A stretch of 37,220 nucleotides of DNA from NCBI GenBank assembly GCA_023717525.1, contig JAMQPK010000120.1, forward strand, positions 1 through 37,220. The letters are read 5' to 3'. Positions within the stretch are counted from its first letter, which is position 1. The number at the start of each line of letters is the position of its first letter. A program made the translations under genes and the position numbers. Source of the DNA: Vicinamibacterales bacterium. Its GTDB lineage: Bacteria; Acidobacteriota; Vicinamibacteria; Vicinamibacterales; JAMQPK01. Positions 15,999-24,421 of this stretch are shown here, piece after piece. The notes under the pieces are model-generated. The model made no database searches. It was given only the letters and a program-made list of their open reading frames with translations, and was not told the DNA's origin.

Positions 15999-18900
15999 AT
16001 GAGTCGCCTCAAGCTGTTGGTCTTGTCGTTGGCCTTGCCGTTGTTGCTGTTCGGCACGAGCGTCTACGCACAGACTTCCGGCGCCGGTTCGATGTTCGGG
16101 TCCGTTGTCGATGCGTCGGGACAGGTCGTTCCTGGCGCCGACATCATCATCACGAACGAGCAGACCGGCGAGGTCCGCCGCGGTGTCTCGAACGAGGTCG
16201 GTGACTACACGTTCCAGGCGCTCCTGCCAGGACCCTACACAGTCCGCGCGGAGTTGTCTGGCTTCAAGCCATACGAAATCAAGAGCAACCAGGTGCTCGC
16301 CAATAACCGATTGTCGATGCGGCCGCTGCGGCTCGAGGTCGGCTCTTTGTCCGAGACGGTCAGCGTAACCGCCGTCGGTGAAGTAGTGGCGACGACCGTC
16401 ACGTCGCACCAGGCGCTCCTCGAGACGAAACAAATCGAGGACATGGCGGTCAGGGGCCGCGACCCGATGTCGCTGCTGAAGATCCTTCCCGGCGTGCAAC
16501 TGCTCGCCAATGACAACGAGACGTTTGGCGGGAGCTTCAACTCCCCCGTAGCGACGCTTCAGGGCGGCGGCGGGCAGACGGTGTATGTCGACGGCGTCAA
16601 CGGGGGTGACGGCGGCGGCGGTGGTGCCTTCAGCGCTTCCACCAACATGGACGCCATTGCGGAAGTGAACGTGCAGATGAGCGCCTACACCGCCGAGTAC
16701 GGGCTCAAAGGCGGTGCGCAGGTGAATCTCGTGACCAAGCATGGCGGCAACGAGTACCACGGCACCGCCTATTGGTACAAGCGTCACGAGATGTGGAACG
16801 CCACGAACTTCTTCAACAACCGCAGCGGTACGCCGAAGCCTCTCTACCGGTACTCGAACCTCGGCGGCACGTTGGGCGGTCCCATCCCCAAGATTCCGAA
16901 GATCAACGGCGACGGGAACAAGCTCTTCTTCTTCTACTCGCTCGACGACACACAGGTGCTGGACGTCAATACGCTGAAGTTCTACAGAGTGCCGACGGCC
17001 CAGGAGCGAACGGGAGACTTTTCACAGTCCATCAGGCCGAACGGGACCCTGGTTGTGATCACCGACCCGACAACCGGGCAGCCGTTCCCCAACAATCAGG
17101 TCCCGGCCAACCGTATCGATCCGCGCGGCCAGGCGTTCCTGAACCTGTTTCCGGCGCCGAACACGTTTGGCGTGAACGGCTACAACTACGTGACGCAGGA
17201 GCCAAGCATCGATCATCCCCGACGACAGCACCTGTTCCGCGGCGACTATCGTCCGACCGACAAGGATTCGTTCTCGGTGAAGTATCAGACGTTCTACACC
17301 AAGAGCGTCGGGATCAACGTCGCCGGGGCGTCAGCGCGTTGGGGGCTCGTCAGGCAGCGCTACGACTTCTTCGTCGATCAGGGAAACATCGACTACACGC
17401 GCATCATCAATCCGTCGACGATTCTGGAATTTACCAGCGGATTCTTCAGCAGCGTGGAAGACGGCCCGCCGGAGGACGACACTGCGTTGAACGGCATTCG
17501 GCGGAGCACCTATCCGCAGCTCAACCGATTGGGCCAGTTTGCGTCGGCCAACAATCCTCTGGGTCTGATTCCCACTGCCGCGTTCGGCGATATCCCGACG
17601 GCGGACCGGGCCAGCAGCAACGACGGCGGCACGGCGCAGGTTACCTATGACGGCCGATGGCCCATTACAGGCAACGACGTGGCTATCAAGGTCGGCATCA
17701 GCCTGACGCACACTCGCGGCAAGCACACGTACAAGATGGGTGTGATGCGCGAGGACGAGCTCTTCGGTCAGGCACGCTCGGGGACGTTCGGGGGAAATTT
17801 CAACTTCTCCGACGATGCCAACGATCCGCTCAGCACGAAGTACGCGTATGCCAACGCGATTACGGGTCACGTGCGCAGCTATACGGAATCGCTTGGCCGC
17901 GTCCCCGACGATCGCCGGCAGAAGACATGGGCGTGGTTCGTGCAAGATACATGGAAGCTCAGTCAGAAGCTCACGCTCGACGCTGGCGTTCGCATGTATA
18001 AATGGAATCCGCCGATCGCGCAAGGCGGCGAGGCATCCGCGTTCAGCTTCGAGCGGTTCGATCCGAAATGGGGCGGTAATCCACCAGTACTGTTCCGGCC
18101 AGTCACGTCTGGCGGTCAGCGGCGCGCGCAGAACCCCATCACCGGTGAAATTCTGCCGGTGACATACGTGGGCTTGATCGTGCCGGGAACCGGCTACACC
18201 TGCACCTCCATCACCCCGAGCACTCCGTGCAATATCAACGGCATCGTGATTCAGCGCGATGGAAGCTATCTCGACGGCGGCGGTGAGGGATTCGTGGAGT
18301 CTCCACCGATTCAGTTCGATCCGCGCATCGGCCTTGCGTGGGCGCTCAATCCCAGGACCGTCATTCGCGTCGCAGGCGGCTCGTTCCATGACGGCACCGG
18401 CGGCATTACCCAGCAGCAGGGTGGGGGCAACGCCGCGTACCGGTACGACAAGGTCGTCTTCTTTACAGACCTGGACAACTATCTCACTGGGTCGTCGGCG
18501 ACGTCGCCTGTTCCGAACACCGGCGGCATCGAGCGGACAGACAACGCCCGGCCGAACAACGTCAGGTTTACGACGGCGATACAGCGGGAAATCGGTAAGA
18601 ACGTCGTGCTCGACGCGGCGTACGTCGGCACGAGAAGCCACGACCTTCCCGAGCCCCGGAATTACAACCAGATCAAGGCCGGTGCTCGATTCGATCCGGT
18701 AAACCGCGACCCAACGCAGGCGGCGTCGGACGCCAATCCGGGCGCCCTGCCTGATGTGTTCCTGCGGCCGACTCTTGGGTACGGCGACATCAACATGACG
18801 CAGACAACCGGCACGAGCAAGTACGACTCGCTGCAAATGCAGCTTACGCGACGTTTCACGGGCAGCTTCGAGCTGGCAGGAAGCTATACGTGGGCGAAGG

Positions 18901-19595
18901 GCATGGTGCACCACGGAAGTGAAGGCAATTTGCCGATGTACTCAGGAAATCCGCTACCGTCGGTCGACGATCGCTCGGACATTCAGGAGCATGTGCTGGT
19001 CGCCAGCTACATGTACGAGATTCCCGCCGGAAGCCAGCTGTTCGATGGGAATGCCGTTGCGGCAGCCATTCTCGACAACTGGCGTATCACGGGCATCAGC
19101 ACGTTCGGAACAGGCGGCCGTGGCGACGTCACGGTCAGCTATAGTCCGACGTTCGACTACACGGGTGGAGGCGAGGGATGCTTCGGCTATCAGCCCGGTG
19201 GGAACACTGCCGGGGCCGCCCCCTTCAGGGTGGTCGGCGACCCGGTGCTGAGCGGCAGCGATCAGGATGTCGATCACTGGATCAACACCGCAGCTTTTGC
19301 TCCGGCAACAGGCCGCGGGGATGTCGGCAACGGGTGCGATCGCTGGAAGTTCAGGATGCCGGGCTTCCACAACCACGATATTTCGCTCTTCAAAGATATC
19401 CGCATCAAAGGCAGCCAGACGCTGGAATTTCGCTGGGAGATTTACAACGTGTTCAACCAGGTCTCGTTCAACGCGGTGAACACGGCGGCGACCTTCAATC
19501 CGACGACCGGCGTGCAGACCAACGCCAACTTCGGCAAGGTGACATCGGCTCGTACCGAGCGGAGGATGCAGATGTCGCTGAGGTACAGGTTCTGA
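15999..19595 (+). CDS. Oar-like TonB-dependent outer-membrane receptor
   Basis: This 1198-residue protein has a signal peptide (to about residue 24). A carboxypeptidase-regulatory-like beta domain occupies about 28-110 (MFGSVVDASGQVVPGADIIIT, GDYTFQALLPGPYTVRAE). A plug domain occupies about 125-250 (DGVNGGDGGGGGAFSASTNMDAIAEVNVQ, EYGLKGGAQVNLVTK), and a long beta-barrel runs to the C-terminal aromatic RYRF. The plug contains a run of Gly near residues 185-210. GGGGGGAGAGG precedes the ATG. Such Oar-like receptors are numerous in Acidobacteriota and are thought to import plant-derived oligomers by TonB energy; no SusD-type partner is here. It is transcribed alone, between its own promoter and terminator, and shares its operator motif with two enzyme operons, which suggests it imports their substrate. 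Confidence 0.92.
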   Translation: MSRLKLLVLSLALPLLLFGTSVYAQTSGAGSMFGSVVDASGQVVPGADIIITNEQTGEVRRGVSNEVGDYTFQALLPGPYTVRAELSGFKPYEIKSNQVLANNRLSMRPLRLEVGSLSETVSVTAVGEVVATTVTSHQALLETKQIEDMAVRGRDPMSLLKILPGVQLLANDNETFGGSFNSPVATLQGGGGQTVYVDGVNGGDGGGGGAFSASTNMDAIAEVNVQMSAYTAEYGLKGGAQVNLVTKHGGNEYHGTAYWYKRHEMWNATNFFNNRSGTPKPLYRYSNLGGTLGGPIPKIPKINGDGNKLFFFYSLDDTQVLDVNTLKFYRVPTAQERTGDFSQSIRPNGTLVVITDPTTGQPFPNNQVPANRIDPRGQAFLNLFPAPNTFGVNGYNYVTQEPSIDHPRRQHLFRGDYRPTDKDSFSVKYQTFYTKSVGINVAGASARWGLVRQRYDFFVDQGNIDYTRIINPSTILEFTSGFFSSVEDGPPEDDTALNGIRRSTYPQLNRLGQFASANNPLGLIPTAAFGDIPTADRASSNDGGTAQVTYDGRWPITGNDVAIKVGISLTHTRGKHTYKMGVMREDELFGQARSGTFGGNFNFSDDANDPLSTKYAYANAITGHVRSYTESLGRVPDDRRQKTWAWFVQDTWKLSQKLTLDAGVRMYKWNPPIAQGGEASAFSFERFDPKWGGNPPVLFRPVTSGGQRRAQNPITGEILPVTYVGLIVPGTGYTCTSITPSTPCNINGIVIQRDGSYLDGGGEGFVESPPIQFDPRIGLAWALNPRTVIRVAGGSFHDGTGGITQQQGGGNAAYRYDKVVFFTDLDNYLTGSSATSPVPNTGGIERTDNARPNNVRFTTAIQREIGKNVVLDAAYVGTRSHDLPEPRNYNQIKAGARFDPVNRDPTQAASDANPGALPDVFLRPTLGYGDINMTQTTGTSKYDSLQMQLTRRFTGSFELAGSYTWAKGMVHHGSEGNLPMYSGNPLPSVDDRSDIQEHVLVASYMYEIPAGSQLFDGNAVAAAILDNWRITGISTFGTGGRGDVTVSYSPTFDYTGGGEGCFGYQPGGNTAGAAPFRVVGDPVLSGSDQDVDHWINTAAFAPATGRGDVGNGCDRWKFRMPGFHNHDISLFKDIRIKGSQTLEFRWEIYNVFNQVSFNAVNTAATFNPTTGVQTNANFGKVTSARTERRMQMSLRYRF

Positions 19596-19600
19596 CGCTG

Positions 19601-19633
19601 TAGGTAAGAGGTAAGAAGTAGGAAGTAAGAAGT
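19601..19633. repeat. Purine-rich GTAAGA/GAAGTA tandem tract after a stop codon
   Basis: Degenerate units of AGGTAAG, AAGTAGG and AAGTAAG run from five bases after the receptor stop codon into its terminator. It has the same placement and character as the tracts at 1235-1323 and 15755-15791. Confidence 0.7.
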
Positions 19634-19668
19634 GGGCGATGGCTCGAGAGAGTCGTCGCCCTTTTTTT
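19634..19668 (+). terminator. Intrinsic terminator of the TonB receptor gene
   Basis: A 12-bp stem (19634-19645 with 19650-19661, including two G-U pairs) is closed by a GAGA tetraloop of the GNRA class and followed by seven T. It separates the receptor transcript from the cyclase-amidase operon. Confidence 0.92.
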
Positions 19669-19703
19669 GCTTCAAGGGTAACATTCCACGCGAAAGGAGC
19701 CTC

Positions 19704-20657
19704 ATGCGTTTCATCCTCATTCTCCTGATCACCCTTGCAGCTTTCAGCATCGGCAGCCTGGCGAGCGCTCAGTCGTGGCAGCCCGCGCCGGACGCGCAGC
19801 GTTGCCCGTCGAAGTGGGGCGCCGGCGACCAGCGGGGCGCCGGCAACCACATGAAGCCGGAGACGGTGCTGCGAGCGACGCGCCTGATTCGCACTGGAGA
19901 GGTGATCGAACTCGGCCAGGTGCTGAACAGCACGATGCCGTTTTCGCTCGGCCGGCGCTTCGAGCTCCATACCAAACGGACTGTGATGAACCCAGGCGTC
20001 AATCGCCGCGGCAGCAACGAAGAAATCGTGTTCTCGGAGATCGGTCAGGTCGGCACCCAGTTCGACGGGTTTGCGCATCAGACGTCTGGGGACAGTCTCT
20101 ACAACTGCTTCAAGCTCGACGACATCTCGACGCGCAATGGGTTCACGAAGCTCGGTGTCGAGAATGTCGGATCGTTGATGACGCGTGGCGTGCTGATCGA
20201 TGTCGCGGCGCTCAAGGGCGTCGACATGCTGCCGGACACCTATGAGATTACGGTCGACGATCTGCAGCGCGCGCTGCAGCGGGAGAAGCTGACGCTCCAG
20301 CCTGGAGACGCTGTCATCGTCAATACGGGCTGGGGCAAGTTGTGGGGGAAGGACAACGATCGTTTCATGAAGACCAATCCCGGTCTCGGCGTCGCAGCGT
20401 CCGAGTGGCTTGCGCGCCAGGATCCCATGCTTGTTGGATCGGACGTCGGGCCGATCAACGTGACCCCGAATCCAGACCCTCAGGTGAGCAATCCCGCGCA
20501 TCAGATCATGCTGGTGGTGAATGGGATTCACCTGCTTGAAAACCTGAAGCTCGATGTGCTCGCGGCCCGCCAGGCCTATGAATTCGCGTTCATCGTGCAG
20601 CCGTTGAAGCTGCAAGGCGCCACGGGGTCCACCGTCGCGCCGATGGCGGTGCGGTAG
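19704..20657 (+). CDS. Secreted cyclase-family (kynurenine-formamidase-fold) protein with Gln in ligand positions
   Basis: This 317-residue protein has a signal peptide ending near LASAQS. It belongs to the cyclase family (PF04199 type). The family metal motif HxGTHxDxxxH appears as QVGTQFDGFAH (115-125), keeping D121 and H125 but replacing both first histidines with Gln. DAVIVNTGWGKLW, SEWLARQDPMLVGSDVG and HQIMLVVNGIHLLENLKLD are otherwise typical. Longer family members with this Gln variant are common in soil bacteria. AAAGGAG at 19693-19699 fixes the ATG. It opens a run of seven closely spaced genes ending at 26835. Reaction unknown; family members hydrolyse formylamides, lactones or cyclic substrates. 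Confidence 0.85.
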   Translation: MRFILILLITLAAFSIGSLASAQSWQPAPDAQRCPSKWGAGDQRGAGNHMKPETVLRATRLIRTGEVIELGQVLNSTMPFSLGRRFELHTKRTVMNPGVNRRGSNEEIVFSEIGQVGTQFDGFAHQTSGDSLYNCFKLDDISTRNGFTKLGVENVGSLMTRGVLIDVAALKGVDMLPDTYEITVDDLQRALQREKLTLQPGDAVIVNTGWGKLWGKDNDRFMKTNPGLGVAASEWLARQDPMLVGSDVGPINVTPNPDPQVSNPAHQIMLVVNGIHLLENLKLDVLAARQAYEFAFIVQPLKLQGATGSTVAPMAVR

Positions 20658-20659
20658 GA

Positions 20660-21445
20660 GTGGGGCAGCCGGTCGGGGTGTTCGACTCTGGCGTCGGCGG
20701 ACTCTCGGTCCTTCGAGCGATCCGCGAGGAGCTGCCGTCAGAAGCACTCGTCTACGTCGGCGATTCCGGGAATGCACCCTACGGAGACAAGTCGCACGAT
20801 TTTGTCCAGGGCCGCGCGTCCACGATTACCGGTTTCCTGATTGATCAACGGGCGAAGGCGGTCGTGGTCGCCTGCAACACGGCTACGGGAATTGCGGTCG
20901 AGTTGCTGCGGTCGGAGTTCCCAAACGTTCCCATCGTCGCCATCGAGCCGGCGGTGAAGCCCGCCGCCTCCAGGACGAAGTCTGGTGTTGTTGGCGTGCT
21001 GGCCACCGCAGGAACGCTCGCCAGTCCAAACGTCACGAAACTCCTGAACACGTACGGCGTCGACGTCGAAATCCTGACGCAGGTCGGCGTGGGCCTGGTT
21101 GAGCAAGTGGAAAAGGGCGAGCTGACCGGCAAGCGAACGCGGTCGCTCGTCGAAGCGTGCGTGCGTCCGTTGATCGAGAGAGGCGCCGATGTGCTCGTGC
21201 TCGGCTGCACACACTACCCGTTTCTGACTGCTGAAATTCAGGCGGTTGCCGGCCCAGAGGTTGAAATCATTGATCCTGCGACGGCTGTTGCCCGCGAGCT
21301 TCGCCGGCGTCTTGCCGCGGCCGGCCTGCTGGCACCCGGAGGTGCTCGTGGCGCAGAGCACTTTCTGACGACGGGCGACCGGGAGACCGCTTCACCGATC
21401 ATGTCGCGCTTGTGGGGCAGCCCTATCTCGGTCGAAAGGATGTGA
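20660..21445 (+). CDS. murI: Glutamate racemase
   Basis: This 261-residue enzyme interconverts L- and D-glutamate in the cytosol for peptidoglycan synthesis. It has the opening VFDSGVGGLSVL with D9 and S10, catalytic C72 in VACNTATG and catalytic C183 in GCTHYPF (with H185), all in standard positions. The length is normal. The start is GTG, two bases after the cyclase stop codon; AGGAG overlaps it, so initiation probably depends on translational coupling. A second in-frame GTG at 20678 would remove only six residues before VFDSG. A housekeeping gene inside an operon of secreted hydrolases is unusual, though D-glutamate links it to the D-aminoacylase two genes further on. Confidence 0.95.
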   Translation: MGQPVGVFDSGVGGLSVLRAIREELPSEALVYVGDSGNAPYGDKSHDFVQGRASTITGFLIDQRAKAVVVACNTATGIAVELLRSEFPNVPIVAIEPAVKPAASRTKSGVVGVLATAGTLASPNVTKLLNTYGVDVEILTQVGVGLVEQVEKGELTGKRTRSLVEACVRPLIERGADVLVLGCTHYPFLTAEIQAVAGPEVEIIDPATAVARELRRRLAAAGLLAPGGARGAEHFLTTGDRETASPIMSRLWGSPISVERM

Positions 21446-21449
21446 TCGC

Positions 21450-21923
21450 ATGAGTGAAGTGCGACAGTTGCTGGCGATCATTGATCAGGCGTACGACCAC
21501 ACGTCCTGGCACGGAACGAATTTGCGCGGCTCGATCCGGCGCGTGTCCGTCGATCAGGCCGCGTGGCGGCCGCACCAGGCGCGCCACAACATCTGGGAGA
21601 CGGTTGTTCACTGCGCGTACTGGAAGTACGCCGCCAGCCGTCGCTTCACGGGGGAGACCCGCGGATCTTTCCCGTTGAAGGGGTCGAACTGGTTCAAACG
21701 GCCGGTGAAGAAGGCGGAGCAGGCCTGGCGCGCCGATATCGAGCTGCTCGGCCAGATGCATCACGTCCTGCGCTCCGCGGTTTCCCAATTGTCGGCGCGC
21801 GATCTCCCGCGAACGCCGGCAGGCAAGAAGGTCAGCAATTTCGCGCTGTTATCGGGCATCGCGGCGCACGATCTGTATCACGCCGGCCAGATTCAGCTTC
21901 TGAAGAAGCTGTATAGTTCCTGA
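21450..21923 (+). CDS. DinB-family four-helix protein
   Basis: This 157-residue cytosolic protein has the DinB/YfiT four-helix bundle pattern. The metal-binding histidines are H54 (WETVVHCAYWK) and H140/H144 (AAHDLYHAGQIQLL), the standard triad. The family contains metal-dependent thiol transferases and bacillithiol- or mycothiol-linked enzymes, and many members of unknown role; this one cannot be assigned further. It starts four bases after murI, with AAAGGAT as ribosome binding site, and ends one base before the next ATG. Confidence 0.85.
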   Translation: MSEVRQLLAIIDQAYDHTSWHGTNLRGSIRRVSVDQAAWRPHQARHNIWETVVHCAYWKYAASRRFTGETRGSFPLKGSNWFKRPVKKAEQAWRADIELLGQMHHVLRSAVSQLSARDLPRTPAGKKVSNFALLSGIAAHDLYHAGQIQLLKKLYSS

Positions 21924-21924
21924 A

Positions 21925-22809
21925 ATGCGAATCTTGGCCCTTCTTGCCCTCATCACGGTTTCTTCCTCCGGCGTTGGTGCTCAGAGCGCCCCGAGCACGT
22001 CAAAGAGATTGTTCGTGAAGGCGGTCGATCGCGTCGGAGCGCCCGTGACGGGTTTGACGGCGGCCGACTTTTTCCTCGCTGAAGGCAAGAAGGAGCGCAA
22101 GATCATCCGCCTCGTGCCTGCCGGCCATCCTCTGCGCATCGTCTTGCTGGTCGACGACAGCAAGAGCATGACTTCGGCTTTGACGGGAATCCGCAGCGGC
22201 CTGCTCGGGTTCTTCGACGCCGTGCCGGCGCCTCACGAGATTGCCTTCGTGACCATCGGCAATACGCCGGTGGTGCGTCAGGAACCAACGGCGAGCAGGG
22301 ACGCATTGAAGGGGCTGGCGCAGAAGATGTCGACCAACGGCTCGTTGGTGTTGTTTAGTGGCGTTCTCGAAATGTACGGCCGTTTTCTCGGGAAGATTGA
22401 AGACCGGTGGTCTACTCTCGTCATTGTCGCCGGCGACGGCGATGATGCGAGCCGTGGAGTCACGGATGAACAGTTCACCGCGGTCGCGAAGGACATGCAG
22501 GCGACCGACACCGTTGTTCACGCCGTCATACTGACGCTCCCTGGAAAAAGCAGCGGTGGACCGGGGCAGATTGCTCGCGGCTTGGTGAAGGCGACCGGCG
22601 GCACGTACGAGTCGGTCGGCGCGGCCGGTGCACTGCCGGACAAGCTGGCTGCCGTTGCCCGCACGATCATGGCGCAGCATCAAGTGACGTCGGCGCAATA
22701 CATCCTGGACTACGAGACCGATACACCCGGCTCGCCGGACCCGCCGAAACTGGCGTCGACGCGAGAAGGCGTCAGCCTGACGTTGTCGCAGCAGGGACGG
22801 ATGCGCTGA
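21925..22809 (+). CDS. Secreted VWA-domain protein with intact MIDAS
   Basis: This 294-residue protein has a signal peptide (to about residue 20), then a short beta segment (VTGLTAADFFLAEGKKERKI) and a von Willebrand A domain from about 70 to 265. The metal-adhesion motif is complete: D77-x-S79-x-S81 in LLVDDSKSM. It is half the length of the VWA protein at 7251-8969, whose motif is degenerate. It is probably periplasmic and binds a protein or metal-bridged ligand. The start ATG follows the DinB stop by one base, so translation is coupled. Confidence 0.83.
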   Translation: MRILALLALITVSSSGVGAQSAPSTSKRLFVKAVDRVGAPVTGLTAADFFLAEGKKERKIIRLVPAGHPLRIVLLVDDSKSMTSALTGIRSGLLGFFDAVPAPHEIAFVTIGNTPVVRQEPTASRDALKGLAQKMSTNGSLVLFSGVLEMYGRFLGKIEDRWSTLVIVAGDGDDASRGVTDEQFTAVAKDMQATDTVVHAVILTLPGKSSGGPGQIARGLVKATGGTYESVGAAGALPDKLAAVARTIMAQHQVTSAQYILDYETDTPGSPDPPKLASTREGVSLTLSQQGRMR

Positions 22810-22819
22810 AGGGACCATC

Positions 22820-24421
22820 ATGAAGAAGCTGCTTGTTTTGGCAACAGTCGCGGCAGTAGCGATAGGGCTGGTCGCGATCGCGCGTGCGCAGACAGCACCC
22901 TACGACCTGATCATCCGCAACGCCCGCATCATCGATGGCTCGGGCAATCCCTGGTACCGGGGCGAGATCGGTGTTCGCGGCGATACGATCGCGCGCGTGG
23001 CGCCGTCGGTGCCCGGATCGGCTGCCCGCGTCATCGATGCGGCCGGCCAGATCGTTTCGCCGGGTTTCATCGACCTGCACAGTCATGGTGGAGACACGAT
23101 CTTCGATGTCCCGACCGCTGACAACTACATCCGCCAGGGCGTGACGACGATCATTGCCGGACCAGACGGCGGATCGCCTGTGCCGCTCGCGCCCTTCTTT
23201 ACGAAGCTCGATGCTCTGCCGAAGTCGATCAACATCGGCGCGTTCCTGGGGCAGGGATCGGTGCGGGAGGCCGTCATGGGCCTCGCGAATCGGAAGCCGA
23301 CCGGCGACGAGTTGAACAAGATGCGCGCCATCGTCGATCAGGGGATGAAGGACGGCGCGTTCGGATTGAGCACGGGGCTGTTCTACGTGCCCGGGAACTT
23401 CAGTTCGACCGAAGAAGTGATCGAGCTTGCCAAGGTCGTGGGACGCTACGGCGGCATCCACATTTCACACATGCGCGACGAAGCGTTCAAGGTCGTGGAG
23501 AGCGTGCGCGAGACCATTCGCATCGGCGAGGAAGGCGGCATCCCGACACAGGTGACGCATCACAAGATCGTCGGGCCGAAAAACTACGGCAAGAGCGTCG
23601 ACACGTTGCGGCTCATCGATGAGGCGCGTTCCAGGGGCGTCGACGCCATGAGCGACCAGTATCCCTACACCGCGTCGAGCAATAGCATCGAGGCGTCGCT
23701 CGTGCCGCAGTGGGCGCAGGACGGCGGCCACGAAGCCGTGTTGAAGCGCCTGAAGGATCCTCAGCTTCGCAAGGAGATCATGCTCGAAACCGCGCGCATC
23801 ATTCGAGATGAGCGCGGCGGTGGCGATCCGAAGAACGTGGTGCTCGCCCGGTGTAGTTGGGATCCGTCGCTCGACGGCAAGAATCTGGCCGAAGTCACCA
23901 AGCTGCGCGGGATGGAACCGACGCTCGAGAATGCCTCCGAGGCGGGCATGTGGCTGGTCGAACAGGGGAACTGCCAGGCGATTTATCACGCCATCAGCGA
24001 GCAGGACCTCGAGCGCATCATGCGCCATCCGGCGACGATGATTGCGTCGGACGGAGGGATCCAGGTGTTCGGCCGTTCGGCGCCGCATCCGAGAAGCTAC
24101 GGAACGTTCGCACGCGTGCTCGGGGTGTATGTGCGGGAGCGCGGCACCATCACGCTCGAAGACGCCATTCGAAAGATGACGACGCTGCCCGCGCAGCGGC
24201 TGCATGTCCACGATCGAGGGCTGCTGCGCGAAGGGATGAAAGCCGACCTGGTCGTCTTCGATCCAGCGCGTGTGCGTGACGCGGCCACGTTCGAAAAGCC
24301 GCATCAATACGCAGAGGGGTTCTCGTCGGTTATTGTGAGCGGCCAGGTCGTGTTCGACGGCAAAGCGATGACGTCCTCGCGTCCCGGTAAGGTCTTGAGG
24401 TCGTCGCTGACCGCGCGATGA
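22820..24421 (+). CDS. Secreted N-acyl-D-amino-acid deacylase (D-aminoacylase family)
   Basis: This 533-residue protein has a signal peptide ending near ARAQT (residue 24). It belongs to the amidohydrolase superfamily, D-aminoacylase branch. IDGSGNPWYRGEIGVRGDTIARV and PGFIDLHSHGGDT (H87, H89) give the N-terminal small domain and first metal motif. STGLFYVPG, GIHISHMRDEAF (metal His region), THHKIVGPKNYGKS, MIASDGG (catalytic Asp) and RKMTTLPAQRL complete the family pattern. It would release a fatty or acetyl acid and a D-amino acid from N-acyl-D-amino acids in the periplasm. GAAGGGA precedes the ATG. It overlaps the SDR gene by four bases. Family certainty is high; the acyl and amino acid specificities are unknown. 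Confidence 0.9.
   Translation: MKKLLVLATVAAVAIGLVAIARAQTAPYDLIIRNARIIDGSGNPWYRGEIGVRGDTIARVAPSVPGSAARVIDAAGQIVSPGFIDLHSHGGDTIFDVPTADNYIRQGVTTIIAGPDGGSPVPLAPFFTKLDALPKSINIGAFLGQGSVREAVMGLANRKPTGDELNKMRAIVDQGMKDGAFGLSTGLFYVPGNFSSTEEVIELAKVVGRYGGIHISHMRDEAFKVVESVRETIRIGEEGGIPTQVTHHKIVGPKNYGKSVDTLRLIDEARSRGVDAMSDQYPYTASSNSIEASLVPQWAQDGGHEAVLKRLKDPQLRKEIMLETARIIRDERGGGDPKNVVLARCSWDPSLDGKNLAEVTKLRGMEPTLENASEAGMWLVEQGNCQAIYHAISEQDLERIMRHPATMIASDGGIQVFGRSAPHPRSYGTFARVLGVYVRERGTITLEDAIRKMTTLPAQRLHVHDRGLLREGMKADLVVFDPARVRDAATFEKPHQYAEGFSSVIVSGQVVFDGKAMTSSRPGKVLRSSLTAR

Noticed and set aside
16565-16630. Glycine-codon GGC-rich run that looks like a DNA repeat
   Set aside because: It encodes the Gly-rich plug segment of the TonB receptor in frame and needs no other explanation.
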